Assembly (NCBI GenBank): GCA_902596205.1
Contig: CACJSY010000001.1
Location: forward strand, 1 to 64,000
DNA from: an uncultured Pelagibacteraceae bacterium
GTDB lineage: Bacteria; Pseudomonadota; Alphaproteobacteria; Pelagibacterales; Pelagibacteraceae
Reading direction: 5' to 3'
Length of the DNA stretch: 64,000 nucleotides
Part shown: positions 18,310-30,477 of the stretch, piece after piece
Layout of the letters: each line of letters starts with the position of its first letter
How positions within the stretch are numbered: position 1 is the stretch's first letter
The notes under the pieces: model-generated
What the model saw: only the letters and a program-made list of their open reading frames with translations
Databases searched by the model: none
What the model was told of the DNA's origin: nothing
Translations under genes and position numbers: made by a program

Positions 18310-20490
18310 ATGGATAAAAATAAAAAAAAAACACTTACGATTTCATCAAATCTTAAAAAGAAGATTGACACTTCATTTATTTCAACTTCAGGCAAAAAGT
18401 CCTTTTCTGTAGAAAAAAAAAGACCTTTTAGGTCAAATAAATCCTTTAATAAAACACTTGCAGCACCAAATGCTAAAATAAATCCTGATAATAAGAAAAA
18501 AAATTTTGCAAGAAAATTTATTGAACAACAGGCTACAAAAGATTTTATTGTAAAAGATAACAAGCCTGCAGGTAAAAGTAAATTAAAGCTCAAAGGACCG
18601 GTAGATAAACGCGATTTTAAATTAACTGTTTCTAGAGCTTTAAATGTGGAAGAAATAGAAATAAAACAGAGAAGTTTAGCATCAGTAAAACGAGCTAGAT
18701 TGAAAGAAAAGAAGAAACCAGACGGAGAAGAAAAAAAGGAATTCAAAAAAGTTATAAAAGAAGTAAAAATACCTGAGCAAATTACAATTCAAGAACTTTC
18801 AAATAGGATGGCTGAAAAATCAAGTGATATTATTAAGTTTTTATTTAACATGAAAGTAGTAGCTACGATTAATCATAATATTGATAAAGATACTGCTGAA
18901 TACATAGTTAAAGAATTTGGTCACAAACCTATTTTAGAAGAAAAGCCATCTATAGAGATGAACAAATCTAAAGAAAAGTTTGAAGGTGAAGTTAAAGTTA
19001 GACCACCAGTGGTCACGATTATGGGACATGTAGATCATGGAAAAACTTCTTTACTAGACTCACTGAGAGACTCTAATGTTGTTTCTGGTGAACATGGTGG
19101 TATCACACAACACATTGGAGCATATCAAGTTAAGACAGAAAATAAAAAATTAATTACTTTTATTGATACGCCAGGCCATGCAGCTTTTACAGAGATGAGA
19201 GCACGAGGCTCTAAGATTACAGATATAGTAATTTTAGTTGTTGCAGCTGATGATGGAATTAAACCTCAGACAGTTGAAGCAATTAAACACGCGAAAGCCG
19301 CCAAAGTTCCTATAATTGTAGCAATCAATAAATGTGATTTACCTGATAAGAATATAGGTAAAATTAAGAATGAAATGATGCAATATGAATTAATAGCCGA
19401 AGATCTAAGTGGCGATACACTATTTGTAGAAGTTTCAGCTCTTAAAAAAATTAATTTAGATAAATTAAAAGAAAGTATCCTTCTCCAGTCTGAAATTTTG
19501 GACTTAAAAGCTTCCTACACTGATATGGCAAGAGGTGTTGTTATAGAGTCTAAAATAGATAAAGGCAAAGGTCCCGTTTCTACGATATTAATAAGCAATG
19601 GAAAATTAAATAAAGGTGACTATTTCATTTGTGGTGATACGTGGGGTAAAATAAGAGCAATGATTGATTATGAAGGTAAAATGGTTGATGAGGCTTTACC
19701 CTCTATGCCTGTAGAAATCCTTGGAATGAACAGTTCTGCGTATGCTGGAGCTGAATTTATAGTAACTAAAGATGAAAATGAAGCAAAAGAACTGACAAAA
19801 TTTAGAAAAAATAACACAAGTCAAAATAACGTTTTAGCTAAAGATAAGACAACTTTATTTGAAAATACCAACGAAAAAGAAGAACTTAATATTATAATTA
19901 AATCTGATGTTCAAGGATCAAGTGAGGCTTTGAAAATGGCAATTACAAAAATAGAGCACAAAGAAGTGGAGGCTAAAATTATTCTATCAGATATAGGGAT
20001 GATTAATGAGAGTGATGTTTCATTAGCAAAAGCATCAAACGCAGTGCTGATAGGTTTTAACGTTAAGCCCAACAGAGAAGCCAAGAAGTTAGCTGAAGAA
20101 CAAAAAGTTGATATTAAGTATTTTAATATAATTTACGAAGCAATAGATCATGTAGAAAAATGTTTATCAGGTTTATTAGAGCCTGATATTAAGGAGACAG
20201 TGCTTGGAAGCGCAGAGATACAAAAAATCTTCAAAGTATCCTCTGCAGGAAAAATTGCTGGTTCAAAAGTTATTAGTGGTGAGATAAAAAGTAAATCTAA
20301 AGCAAGAATTATTAGAGATGGAGCTGTTGTGTATAATGGAGAAATTCTCTCAATTTTTAGAGAAAAAAATCAAGTTAAAGAAGTTGGCACAGGTTTGGAA
20401 TGTGGTATTAGTATAAAAGACTTTATTGATTTCAAAGAGAAAGATGTAATAGAATCCTACCTGTCGGAGGAAGTAAAAAGATCAATTTAA
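18310..20490 (+). CDS. infB: Translation initiation factor IF-2
   Basis: GTPase that places initiator tRNA on the 30S subunit. The first 220 residues are a lysine-rich, low-complexity N-terminal region with a short IF2_N motif ([20 protein letters not shown]). The G domain contains [14 protein letters not shown] (G1), [15 protein letters not shown] (G3) and NKCD (G4), followed by domains II to IV. At 726 residues it is short for alphaproteobacteria, where the N-terminal region is often expanded. It starts four bases after nusA. Confidence 0.97.
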   Translation: MDKNKKKTLTISSNLKKKIDTSFISTSGKKSFSVEKKRPFRSNKSFNKTLAAPNAKINPDNKKKNFARKFIEQQATKDFIVKDNKPAGKSKLKLKGPVDKRDFKLTVSRALNVEEIEIKQRSLASVKRARLKEKKKPDGEEKKEFKKVIKEVKIPEQITIQELSNRMAEKSSDIIKFLFNMKVVATINHNIDKDTAEYIVKEFGHKPILEEKPSIEMNKSKEKFEGEVKVRPPVVTIMGHVDHGKTSLLDSLRDSNVVSGEHGGITQHIGAYQVKTENKKLITFIDTPGHAAFTEMRARGSKITDIVILVVAADDGIKPQTVEAIKHAKAAKVPIIVAINKCDLPDKNIGKIKNEMMQYELIAEDLSGDTLFVEVSALKKINLDKLKESILLQSEILDLKASYTDMARGVVIESKIDKGKGPVSTILISNGKLNKGDYFICGDTWGKIRAMIDYEGKMVDEALPSMPVEILGMNSSAYAGAEFIVTKDENEAKELTKFRKNNTSQNNVLAKDKTTLFENTNEKEELNIIIKSDVQGSSEALKMAITKIEHKEVEAKIILSDIGMINESDVSLAKASNAVLIGFNVKPNREAKKLAEEQKVDIKYFNIIYEAIDHVEKCLSGLLEPDIKETVLGSAEIQKIFKVSSAGKIAGSKVISGEIKSKSKARIIRDGAVVYNGEILSIFREKNQVKEVGTGLECGISIKDFIDFKEKDVIESYLSEEVKRSI

Positions 20491-20491
20491 A

Positions 20492-20893
20492 ATGATGAGA
20501 AATCAAACTTCACAGAGACCCTTCAGTCAAAGACAATTAAGAGTTGGAGAACTTGTAAAGCAAAATTTGGGTGAACTTTTTATAAGAAATGAAGCTAAAA
20601 TACCTTCAGTTAACTCAAAACTAATAACCGTAACAGAAGTAAGAATGACGCCAGATTTAAAAACTGCAAGGGTTTACGTTATCCCTTTAGGAGGCATAGA
20701 TACTAAAGAAATAGTTAGGATCTTGACTGAGAACTCGCATCTTGTTAGAAGAGCTTTATCTAAAAGGCTAGATATAAAGTTTCTTCCTAAACTCACTTTT
20801 GTAGAAGATAACTCATTTGAATACGCTGAAAAGATTGAAAAGATAATAAAGAAAAATAGAGAGCATGATAAAGAAAAAAAAAGATTTAATTAA
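20492..20893 (+). CDS. rbfA: Ribosome-binding factor A
   Basis: RbfA is a KH-fold protein needed for late 30S assembly and cold adaptation. It shows SQRQLRVGELVKQNLGELF, VRMTPDLKTARVYVIPLGG and RALSKRLDIKFLPKLTF, matching the family along its length. It has 133 residues. Its last 29 bases overlap the start of rpsO in another frame. truB, which usually sits between rbfA and rpsO, is missing. Confidence 0.95.
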   Translation: MMRNQTSQRPFSQRQLRVGELVKQNLGELFIRNEAKIPSVNSKLITVTEVRMTPDLKTARVYVIPLGGIDTKEIVRILTENSHLVRRALSKRLDIKFLPKLTFVEDNSFEYAEKIEKIIKKNREHDKEKKRFN

Positions 20894-21125
20894 ATCACTA
20901 GCAACTCACGCAAAAGATGTTGGTTCAACTGAGATACAAATAGGTTTGCTTACAGACAAAATTTCAAAATTATCTGATCATTTTAAAAAATTTAAAAAGG
21001 ATAAACATTCAACTTTAGGTCTGACTAAGTCAGTGAATAAAAGAAAAAAACTTCTTACTTACCTTAAAAAGAAAAATGTTGAGTCCTATCAAAAGGTCAT
21101 CAAACAACTAAATTTAAGGAAATAA
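20865..21125 (+). CDS. rpsO: 30S ribosomal protein S15
   Basis: S15 binds 16S rRNA early in assembly of the 30S platform. [20 protein letters not shown] and [18 protein letters not shown] are the conserved features, and 86 residues is close to the usual 89. The start at 20865 lies within rbfA and the N-terminus aligns well, so the overlap looks real. The stop overlaps the pnp start by one base (TAATG), consistent with the classic rpsO-pnp operon. Confidence 0.96.
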   Translation: MIKKKKDLIKSLATHAKDVGSTEIQIGLLTDKISKLSDHFKKFKKDKHSTLGLTKSVNKRKKLLTYLKKKNVESYQKVIKQLNLRK

Positions 21126-23197
21126 TGTTCAAAATACATAAAGAAGAAATAGAAGTTAATGGTAAAAAATTAACTTTAGAGACAGGAAAGGTAGCTCGAC
21201 AAGCAGATGGAGCAATTATTGCATCATTAGGTGAAACAGTAGTAATAGCAACCGCTGTAGGGGCAAAAAAATTAAATGATGGTCAAGATTATTTTCCATT
21301 ATCAGTTAATTACCAAGAAAAATATTATGCAGCTGGAAAAATTCCAGGTGGATATTTTAAAAGAGAAGCAAGACCTACTGAAGCTGAGACTTTAATTTCA
21401 AGATTAATTGACAGACCTATAAGACCTTTATTTCCCTCAAGCTTTTTGAATGAAGTTCAACTGCTTCCAACAGTATTATCTTACGATGGTGAAAATCAAC
21501 CAGATATTTTGTCAATTATAGCTTCATCAGCGGCATTAGCTATTTCTGGCTTGCCATTTCAAGGTCCTATAGGCGCAAGTAGAGTTGGATATAAAGATGG
21601 AAAATATTTATTAAACCCATCTATTGAAGAATTAAAAGAATCAGAATTAGATTTAGTTGTAGCAGGAACAAAAGATGCAGTTTTAATGGTAGAGTCTGAA
21701 ACTTCAGGATTATCTGAGAAAGTGATGTTAGATGCTGTAAAATTTGGACATGAAAACTTTGTACCAATAATTGAAGCAATAGAAAAATTAGCCAAAAAAG
21801 CTGGAAAGCCAAAATGGGAAGTCGAAGAGATTGATCATTCTCAGGTTAAAAATAAAATATCTGAAAAATTTGAAAAAGATTTAAGAAGCGCATTTAAAGA
21901 AATTGATAAGAAAAAAAGGTCTACAGCTATTTCTGAAATAGAGACTAAATGTAAAGAAATGTTTGCTGAGGATGAAAATGTTACCGAAAATCAAGCTATG
22001 GCTCAACTTAAGTCTTTAGAAAAAGATATTGTTAGAACTGCAATCTTAAAAGATAAGAAAAGAATAGATGGTAGAGGTTTAGCAGATGTTAGACAAATTA
22101 AATGTGAGGTGGGTGTATTACCAAGAACACATGGTTCTGCACTTTTCACTAGGGGAGAAACGCAAGCACTTGTTGTTACTACACTAGGCATGACAGATGA
22201 TGAGCAGAGATTGGAAAGTCTTGAGGGAATGCAAAGATCGAATTTTATGTTGCATTATAATTTTCCACCTTTTTCAGTAGGTGAATGTGGTAGAATTGGA
22301 ACTGGAAGACGAGAAATTGGTCATGGTAAATTAGCTTGGAGAGCTATTAATTCCTCTTTACCTTCAAAAGAGAACTTTCCTTATACATTGCGAGTAGTTT
22401 CAGAAATAACTGAGTCTAATGGATCTTCATCGATGGCTACAGTTTGTGGAACTTCGCTTTCATTGATGGATGCAGGTGTGCCTATAAAAGAGCCTGTAGC
22501 TGGAATTGCCATGGGATTAATTAAAGAAGGTGATGATTTTTCAGTTCTATCAGATATTTTAGGAGATGAAGATCATTTAGGAGATATGGATTTTAAAGTT
22601 GCTGGCACAAAAAATGGCATAACTTCATTACAAATGGATATCAAAATAACAGGAATAACATTCGAAATAATGGAAAAAGCATTAAATCAAGCTAAAGAAG
22701 GAAGAGAGCATATTCTAGGTGAAATGAATAAAGCTATTAAAACATCAAGAAAAGAGTTTTCAAAGCACACACCAAAGATGGAAACAATTAAAGTCGATAA
22801 AAAAGATATTGCTACTGTAATTGGTAAAGGTGGAGCTACGATAAGAGAGATTGTAGAGACATCCGGTGCAAAAGTTGACGTTAAAGATACTGGCGAAGTA
22901 ACAGTTGCAGCACCTGATGAAGCATCTAGAAATAAAGCGATTGAATTTATCAAAAGTTTAATTGCTAAACCTGAAATGGGAAAAATTTATAAAGGAAAAG
23001 TTGTAAAAATTATGGAATTTGGTGCTTTTGTAAATTTCTTAGGCAAACAAGATGGACTAGTTCATATTTCAGAATTAGCTGATAAAAGAGTGGCTAAAGT
23101 TGGAGATGTGGTTAAAGAGGGAGACGAAGTATCTGTGAAAGTAGTGGGATTTGATAGAGGTAAAGTAAAATTATCAATGAAACAAGCTTCTGCTTAA
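21125..23197 (+). CDS. pnp: Polyribonucleotide nucleotidyltransferase (PNPase)
   Basis: Phosphorolytic 3'-5' exoribonuclease of RNA decay. It has two RNase PH domains (about 10-220 and 310-530, with [17 protein letters not shown] and [16 protein letters not shown]), a KH domain ([17 protein letters not shown]) and a C-terminal S1 domain ([17 protein letters not shown]). The length of 690 residues is normal. Its TAA stop shares the palindrome TTAA with the stop of the convergent fabI. Confidence 0.97.
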   Translation: MFKIHKEEIEVNGKKLTLETGKVARQADGAIIASLGETVVIATAVGAKKLNDGQDYFPLSVNYQEKYYAAGKIPGGYFKREARPTEAETLISRLIDRPIRPLFPSSFLNEVQLLPTVLSYDGENQPDILSIIASSAALAISGLPFQGPIGASRVGYKDGKYLLNPSIEELKESELDLVVAGTKDAVLMVESETSGLSEKVMLDAVKFGHENFVPIIEAIEKLAKKAGKPKWEVEEIDHSQVKNKISEKFEKDLRSAFKEIDKKKRSTAISEIETKCKEMFAEDENVTENQAMAQLKSLEKDIVRTAILKDKKRIDGRGLADVRQIKCEVGVLPRTHGSALFTRGETQALVVTTLGMTDDEQRLESLEGMQRSNFMLHYNFPPFSVGECGRIGTGRREIGHGKLAWRAINSSLPSKENFPYTLRVVSEITESNGSSSMATVCGTSLSLMDAGVPIKEPVAGIAMGLIKEGDDFSVLSDILGDEDHLGDMDFKVAGTKNGITSLQMDIKITGITFEIMEKALNQAKEGREHILGEMNKAIKTSRKEFSKHTPKMETIKVDKKDIATVIGKGGATIREIVETSGAKVDVKDTGEVTVAAPDEASRNKAIEFIKSLIAKPEMGKIYKGKVVKIMEFGAFVNFLGKQDGLVHISELADKRVAKVGDVVKEGDEVSVKVVGFDRGKVKLSMKQASA

Positions 23198-23979
23198 GTC
23201 ATATTTTTAGGATCTGGCATTCCTACTTTATTATAACCTGCATCTACATAGTGAATTTCACCAGTAACACCTGCAGCTAAATTACTTAACAAATATAACG
23301 CAGAATTCCCTACATCGTGAATGTCAACATTTCTTTTCAAAAAAGAATGGTCTTCATTCCACTTGTACAAAAATTTTGCATCACCTATTGCTGAAGCTGC
23401 TAAAGTTTTAATTGGACCAGCACTTATAGCATTAACTCTAATTTTTTTTTGACCGAGATCTCTTGCTAAATATTTTACGCTAGCTTCTAATGCAGATTTG
23501 CAAACTCCCATCACATTATAATTAGGAATAGCTTTAGTTGACTCATAAGTAAGAGTTAATAAACTACCACCCTCTTTCATTACTTTACATGCTTCTTTAG
23601 AAACCTCCGTAAATGAAAAGCAAGATATAAGCATACTTCTTAAAAAATTCTCTCTAGATGTGTTTAAGTATTCTCCAGATAATTCTGATTTATCAGAGAA
23701 AGCTACCGCATGAACTACAAAATCAATTTCACCCCATTTCGCCTTAATATCCTCAAACAATTTCACTACCTCTTCTTTTTTTTCTACGTCACAACTAAAA
23801 GTAACTTTTGAATTTAATTTTTCTGCTAAAGGTATTACTCTTTTTTTTAAAGCATCACCAAGATAAGTAAAAGCTAGCTCAGCACCAGCTTCAGCAAGTT
23901 TTTGAGAAATTCCCCAGGCAATAGATCTTTCGTTGGCTACTCCCATGATTAATCCTTTTTTACCTTTCATTAAACTCAT
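23194..23979 (-). CDS. fabI: Enoyl-[acyl-carrier-protein] reductase (NADH) FabI
   Basis: FabI performs the last reduction in each fatty acid elongation cycle. The nucleotide site is [20 protein letters not shown] and the catalytic Tyr-x6-Lys is in [13 protein letters not shown], followed by [16 protein letters not shown]. It is the last gene of fabA-fabB-fabI on the minus strand, two bases after fabB. The same set in other alphaproteobacteria makes unsaturated fatty acids. Confidence 0.96.
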   Translation of the reverse strand: MSLMKGKKGLIMGVANERSIAWGISQKLAEAGAELAFTYLGDALKKRVIPLAEKLNSKVTFSCDVEKKEEVVKLFEDIKAKWGEIDFVVHAVAFSDKSELSGEYLNTSRENFLRSMLISCFSFTEVSKEACKVMKEGGSLLTLTYESTKAIPNYNVMGVCKSALEASVKYLARDLGQKKIRVNAISAGPIKTLAASAIGDAKFLYKWNEDHSFLKRNVDIHDVGNSALYLLSNLAAGVTGEIHYVDAGYNKVGMPDPKNMT

Positions 23980-23981
23980 AA

Positions 23982-25193
23982 TTACACCTTTTCAAAAATT
24001 AAAGCAGCGTTAGTTCCACCAAAACCAAAACTATTAGACATGACTGTATTAAGTGAAAGCCCTTTTTCAGTTTTAGTTATTATTGGGAATTTTTTGGCTT
24101 CATCATCCATTTCCTTAATATTAGCTGATCCAGCAATAAAATTATTTTTCATCATAATCAAACAGTAAATAGCTTCATGCACTGAAGCCGCTCCTAATGG
24201 GTGCCCTGATAAAGATTTTGTTGAGCTTATTTTAGGAATATTCTCACCAAAAGTTTTTTTAACAGCATTTAATTCTGTAATATCTCCCACAGGTGTTGAT
24301 GTTCCGTGAGTATTTATATAATCAATCTTATTTTTAGAAGTAACCATAGCCATTTGCATACATCTAACTGCTCCTTCACCTGATGGCGCAACCATATCAT
24401 ATCCATCTGAAGTTGCACCATAACCAGTTAGTTCAGCATAAATTTTTGCTCCTCTAGCCTTTGCATGTTCATATTCTTCAAGCACCAGCACACCAGCTCC
24501 GCCAGCAATTACAAAACCGTCTCTATTTTTATCATAAGCGCGTGAAGCAGTTTCAGGTTTATCATTATACTTTGATGAAAGAGCGGTCATAGCATCAAAC
24601 ATAGCTGTCATAGCCCAATGAACTTCCTCACTTCCACCTGCAAAAACCACATCTTGCTTTCCCATTTGTATGAGTTCCATAGAATTTCCAATGCAGTGCC
24701 CACTAGTTGCGCATGCAGAACTCATTGTATAATTTGTACCTTTAATTTTAAAAGGAACCGCAAGTGTTGCGGAAGCTGTACTACCCATTGTTCTTGGCAC
24801 AATAAATGGCCCCATTAATTTTGGAGTTTTCGCTCTAGTTTTATCTGCTGCCAAAATTACGTTTTCGATAGAAGGTCCCCCAGAACCCATGACAATTCCA
24901 GTTTTAAAATTACTTACTTCTTTTTCCTCTAATCCGGAATCTTTAATAGCTTCTTTCATTGCAATATAATTATAAGCTGAACCAGATCCCATAAATCTAA
25001 TTGTTTTTCTATCTACAAAATCTGAGAGTTTAATATTTGGTTTTCCATGCACATGACTCTTAAGATTATGCTCTTTATACTCTTCAGCAAAAGATATACC
25101 TGATTTAGAATTTAAAAGTGATTGATGAACTTCTTCTTGATTATTCCCTAAACAAGATACTATACCTAGACCAGTAACTACTACTCTTCTCAT
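23982..25193 (-). CDS. fabB: 3-oxoacyl-[acyl-carrier-protein] synthase I
   Basis: Condensing enzyme that elongates acyl chains, including the cis-3-decenoyl product of FabA. The catalytic Cys is in [14 protein letters not shown], and the two histidines are in [11 protein letters not shown] and [12 protein letters not shown]. The length of 403 residues is normal. It overlaps the fabA end by four bases (ATGA), implying translational coupling. Confidence 0.96.
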   Translation of the reverse strand: MRRVVVTGLGIVSCLGNNQEEVHQSLLNSKSGISFAEEYKEHNLKSHVHGKPNIKLSDFVDRKTIRFMGSGSAYNYIAMKEAIKDSGLEEKEVSNFKTGIVMGSGGPSIENVILAADKTRAKTPKLMGPFIVPRTMGSTASATLAVPFKIKGTNYTMSSACATSGHCIGNSMELIQMGKQDVVFAGGSEEVHWAMTAMFDAMTALSSKYNDKPETASRAYDKNRDGFVIAGGAGVLVLEEYEHAKARGAKIYAELTGYGATSDGYDMVAPSGEGAVRCMQMAMVTSKNKIDYINTHGTSTPVGDITELNAVKKTFGENIPKISSTKSLSGHPLGAASVHEAIYCLIMMKNNFIAGSANIKEMDDEAKKFPIITKTEKGLSLNTVMSNSFGFGGTNAALIFEKV

Positions 25194-25693
25194 GATTTAA
25201 ATAACCCTACTTTCAAATTTTCTGCTCGATAAATAATTTTACCATCGGCGCTTAAAATTCCATTTGCCAGACCAACAGCTGTCCCCTCTTTTTTTAGAAT
25301 TCTTTTCATATTTATCTCATATGTAGCTATTTTTATATTTTTCAAAACTTCACCTGTGAATTTTACTGAATTTACACCTAAAGCTCTACCTTTTCCTGGT
25401 TCCCCAATCCATCCCAAGTAAAAACCTACTAGTTGCCACATAGCATCTAATCCTAAACATCCTGGCATTACTGGATCTTTTTGAAAATGGCAGTCAAAAA
25501 ACCATAAGTTGTCTTTGATATCAAGTTCGGCTTTGATAAACCCTTTTTTAAATTCTCCAGTATCTTTTTTAATTTCTGTAATCCTATCAAACATTAACAT
25601 TGGAGGTAATGGAAGTTTAGCGTTTCCTTCACCAAATAATTTTCCCTCTCCACACGAAATTAACTCTTCATAATTGTAGCTGTTTTTTTGCAT
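25190..25693 (-). CDS. fabA: 3-hydroxydecanoyl-[ACP] dehydratase/isomerase FabA
   Basis: FabA dehydrates 3-hydroxydecanoyl-ACP and isomerises the double bond, starting unsaturated fatty acid synthesis. The active-site segment is [20 protein letters not shown], with the catalytic His and Asp both present. The length of 167 residues is normal. It is first in the fabA-fabB-fabI operon and divergent from irr across 91 bases, so both promoters share that gap. Confidence 0.96.
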   Translation of the reverse strand: MQKNSYNYEELISCGEGKLFGEGNAKLPLPPMLMFDRITEIKKDTGEFKKGFIKAELDIKDNLWFFDCHFQKDPVMPGCLGLDAMWQLVGFYLGWIGEPGKGRALGVNSVKFTGEVLKNIKIATYEINMKRILKKEGTAVGLANGILSADGKIIYRAENLKVGLFKS

Positions 25694-25744
25694 GATTTAG
25701 AAACTGTTTTACTTGATTTAGCAAAAGTTTCATATATATTTGTG

Positions 25745-25765
25745 TTTAGAATGATTATAAACTAG
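25745..25765 (+). promoter_or_regulatory. Irr/Fur-family operator-like box upstream of irr (between fabA and irr)
   Basis: TTTAGAATGATTATAAACTA(G) is an imperfect palindrome resembling the iron control element TTTAGAA-N3-TTCTAAA bound by Irr in rhizobia. It differs by one base from the site in front of katG. It includes a possible -10 (TATAAA) for irr, so binding would plausibly repress irr transcription. Because it sits in the divergent gap, fabA might also be affected. Confidence 0.7.
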
Positions 25766-25784
25766 TAAAAAAACTTCTAAAAAC

Positions 25785-26192
25785 GTGAAAAAAATAGATA
25801 TTTTTAAAAAATTAAGATCTTCTGGTTTAAGACCTACAAAACAGAGAGTAGAAATTGCCAAATTTTTATTTGAAAGAGATAAAACATTTCATTTTACTGT
25901 TGAAAGCTTAGATAAACTTTTAGCTAAAAGAACTACATCTAAATTTGCGTTAGCTACAATTTATAACACTGTGCATGCTTTTAAGAAAGCCGGACACTTA
26001 AGCGAAGTAGAAGTAAGAGGAAAAAAAACTTATTTTGATACGAACATTACTAACCATCATCATTTTTATGATAGTGAAACTTGTGAATTAATTGACATAG
26101 ATGCTAATGATGTGGTTATCCAAAAAATTCCAAAAGCACCTAATGGAAAAAAAATCAAAAACGTAGAGGTATTTATAAATTTAAAAAATTGA
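25785..26192 (+). CDS. irr: Iron response regulator Irr (Fur superfamily)
   Basis: The sequence follows Irr rather than Fur. RPTKQRVEIAKFLFERDK and LATIYNTVHAFKKAGHLSEV make up the winged helix. GKKTYFDTNITNHHHFYDSE contains the HHH heme/metal region, and the end KIPKAPNGKKIKNVEVFINL matches Irr C-termini. Irr controls iron and heme metabolism and, in some alphaproteobacteria, catalase genes. It has 135 residues and lacks the N-terminal Cys-Pro heme motif of Bradyrhizobium Irr. katG follows on the same strand after 52 bases carrying a second operator-like box. Confidence 0.9.
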   Translation: MKKIDIFKKLRSSGLRPTKQRVEIAKFLFERDKTFHFTVESLDKLLAKRTTSKFALATIYNTVHAFKKAGHLSEVEVRGKKTYFDTNITNHHHFYDSETCELIDIDANDVVIQKIPKAPNGKKIKNVEVFINLKN

Positions 26193-26203
26193 CAGTTTGT
26201 CGC

Positions 26204-26235
26204 TTGATTTTTACTTTAGAATTATTATAAACTAG
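26204..26235 (+). promoter_or_regulatory. katG promoter with overlapping Irr/Fur-family box
   Basis: The operator-like sequence TTTAGAATTATTATAAACTA(G) at 26215-26235 matches the irr upstream box at 20 of 21 positions. A plausible sigma-70 promoter reads TTGATT (26204-26209), a 16-base spacer and TATAAA (26226-26231), with the -10 inside the box, an arrangement expected for repression. AGGAGA, the katG ribosome binding site, follows directly. Confidence 0.7.
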
Positions 26236-28419
<2,184 letters not shown>

Positions 28420-28420
28420 A

Positions 28421-29050
28421 ATGAAAAGTGTGGTGACAATGAAAAATGTCGAAAATTTAAACAAAAAACTTTCTAACGACTTCTATATTGTTCCAAACCT
28501 TAAATTTGATATTGATAAATTAAGATCTGATTTAGAAAAGATTTTAAAAAAGAAAAAATTTAATTCATTAGGGATTAAAAACTTTGCAGCAATACCTTTG
28601 AATCAAATACCTGGTGACAAGTCATCCATAGAAGGTCATAATGTTAGAGGTACTTATTGGACAATTCCAAATGAAAGTGGGAAAGAAGCAAAGAGAGACA
28701 AAGATATTGACGAGTCAAAATATACAGAAATACTTAAAGAATTTAAGGGTACTTACTATGAAGAGGTTTTTAACATTTTACGAAAAAATTTTAAATTAGG
28801 AAGAGTTAGAATACTTTTAAAAGAACCTAGATCCACTTTGAGCTGGCACAGAGACCCTGAGCCAAGACTTCATATTCCAATTATTACAAATAAAGGATGT
28901 AGAATGGTGATTGAGGATGTTAGCAAACATATGCCCGCAGATGGATCAGTTACAATTACAAATAATACAAAATATCATAATTTTTTTAACGGAGGGGAAC
29001 AAAATAGAATTCATTTAGTAGCATGTGTTCTAGAAAATCCATTTAATTAA
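28421..29050 (+). CDS. Aspartyl/asparaginyl beta-hydroxylase-like 2-oxoglutarate dioxygenase
   Basis: A cupin-like core is visible from about residue 130. LSWHRDPEPRLHIPIITN supplies an HxD-like metal motif, and HNFFNGGEQNRIHLVACV supplies the distal His and a possible 2-oxoglutarate-binding Arg. This resembles the Asp/Asn beta-hydroxylase fold (PF05118-like). The substrate is unknown. It follows katG by one base and precedes a small membrane protein, so the three probably form one transcript. The start could be ATG 28421 or the later ATG 28439. Confidence 0.6.
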   Translation: MKSVVTMKNVENLNKKLSNDFYIVPNLKFDIDKLRSDLEKILKKKKFNSLGIKNFAAIPLNQIPGDKSSIEGHNVRGTYWTIPNESGKEAKRDKDIDESKYTEILKEFKGTYYEEVFNILRKNFKLGRVRILLKEPRSTLSWHRDPEPRLHIPIITNKGCRMVIEDVSKHMPADGSVTITNNTKYHNFFNGGEQNRIHLVACVLENPFN

Positions 29051-29293
29051 ATGACAGAATTTACTCACGGAATATTATCAGCCTCTAAAACTATTTATGA
29101 TAACAATAAAGGTTCCATATTAAGAACAATAATTTACACAATTGGTCACTTTGCCATTGCCATAACTGTTTTAATGTTAGTTGCTGATGTTTCTTTTATG
29201 ATTGCTCTTACAGATGCAATAGTTGAACCATTAGCTAATGCTATTTGGTATTTTATACTAGATAAATTATGGACAGCTAAGTACAAAAAATAA
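29051..29293 (+). CDS. DUF2061 small membrane protein
   Basis: An 80-residue protein with two hydrophobic segments (IIYTIGHFAIAITVLMLVA and the region around ALTDAIVEPLANAIWYFI) and a C-terminal DKLW, which together match DUF2061 predicted membrane proteins. Its function is unknown. It begins directly after the dioxygenase-like gene. Its stop abuts the stop of the convergent SH3-domain gene with no spacer. Confidence 0.75.
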   Translation: MTEFTHGILSASKTIYDNNKGSILRTIIYTIGHFAIAITVLMLVADVSFMIALTDAIVEPLANAIWYFILDKLWTAKYKK

Positions 29294-29737
29294 CTATAGC
29301 AATCCCCATAAGCTATCCCTTTTTACCCAACCATTGAATTCACCAGAATAAACTTTGCACCATTCAACTTTGCATTTCTTAATTTTTAACAATCTTCCCT
29401 TTTTAACCAAAGCAACTGGATTAGAATAAATAGTGGAACCGCTGAACATGATTAATTCCTCATCAATTACTATTGCTGCTTTTTTTTTTGATAATTGAGA
29501 AATATGTATCCAACCAGAATTGTTTTCATGATCCCTTATTTTTCTGAAATTTTCTGAGCTATCTTGCACTAACACTGGTAGGAATTTTTTCTTATAAAAA
29601 ATTTTAATGGGATAATCAAAAGAAGGCCCTTGACGTAAATTTACTATATCATTTCTTAAAGTTCTAAAATATTCATCTTTTGAATAAAGATTGATTGAAA
29701 AAAAATAAAAAAATAAAATGATTATTATTAAACGCAT
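29294..29737 (-). CDS. Exported bacterial SH3-domain protein
   Basis: A signal peptide (MRLIIIILFFYFFSINLYS) is followed by two SH3-like stretches: LRNDIVNLRQGPSFDYPIKI with NSGWIHISQL, and VKKGRLLKIKKCKVEWCKVY with FNGWVKRDSLWG. This matches bacterial SH3 proteins found near irr/fab loci in alphaproteobacteria, which probably bind cell-wall material. It overlaps the end of the upstream ThiF-like gene by 10 bases, so the two are likely co-transcribed. The molecular role is not established. Confidence 0.75.
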   Translation of the reverse strand: MRLIIIILFFYFFSINLYSKDEYFRTLRNDIVNLRQGPSFDYPIKIFYKKKFLPVLVQDSSENFRKIRDHENNSGWIHISQLSKKKAAIVIDEELIMFSGSTIYSNPVALVKKGRLLKIKKCKVEWCKVYSGEFNGWVKRDSLWGLL

Positions 29738-30474
29738 TTATTTAAACATTTTGGATTTTTATTGATTTTAACTCTTCTTAAAGTCATTTTAAGTGAATTA
29801 AACACTAAAAAATTATTATTTAAATCGTCTTTCAAATTTAAAACTGTTTTCAAAACTTCGTTTGCCTGAAGTGATCCAAGTATTCCGGCTACAGGTGAAA
29901 ATATACCTTCAGTCTCACAATTGTTCTCCCTTATTGGTAACTCAGGCATAAAACACCTAAAACAGGGAATTTTTTTTTTAAAATCAAATTTAAAAAGGTG
30001 CCCGTCAAATTTACTAATTGCACCCGAAATTAAAATTTTTTTTTTACTTTTACAATAATCATTAATTAAATATCTAGTTTCAAAGTTATCTGTACCATCG
30101 CAAATGATATTGTAATCTTTTAAGATAGAATTAATATTTTTTGTTGAAATTTTTTTTTTAAAAGTTTTTATTTTGATTTTTTTATAAATTTTGATGACTT
30201 TAGATTTTGCTTGTACAACTTTATATTTTCCAAGATCTGAAGTATTGAACAATATCTGCCTGTTCAAATTTCCTAATTCCACTTTATCATGATCAACAAT
30301 ACCAATATTATTTATTCCTGATGAGGCAAGATAAGTTAAAAGTGGGCATCCCAAACCACCTATTCCTATAATCAAAACTTTTGCCTTTTTGATTTTCTCT
30401 TGACCCGCAATGCCTACTTTTTTTAATATAATTTGTTTTTCGAATCTTTCAAATTCCTTAAACTTAATAGACAT
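29728..30474 (-). CDS. HesA/MoeB/ThiF family adenylyltransferase
   Basis: An E1-like enzyme that adenylates the C-terminal glycine of a small sulfur-carrier protein. The nucleotide site is VLIIGIGGLGCPLLTYLASS, with GNLNRQILFNTSDLGKYK, CDGTDNFETRYLINDYC and zinc-type pairs CFRC and CLNKC. It has 248 residues. Without a neighbouring moaD or thiS I cannot choose between molybdopterin and thiamine synthesis. It sits between dut and the SH3 gene on the minus strand. Confidence 0.85.
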   Translation of the reverse strand: MSIKFKEFERFEKQIILKKVGIAGQEKIKKAKVLIIGIGGLGCPLLTYLASSGINNIGIVDHDKVELGNLNRQILFNTSDLGKYKVVQAKSKVIKIYKKIKIKTFKKKISTKNINSILKDYNIICDGTDNFETRYLINDYCKSKKKILISGAISKFDGHLFKFDFKKKIPCFRCFMPELPIRENNCETEGIFSPVAGILGSLQANEVLKTVLNLKDDLNNNFLVFNSLKMTLRRVKINKNPKCLNKCV

Positions 30475-30477
30475 TAA

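Noticed and set aside
18270-18746. Minus-strand ORF of 158 residues opposite the infB N-terminus
   Set aside because: Phe/Ser-rich antisense of the lysine-rich IF-2 N-terminus; no independent support.
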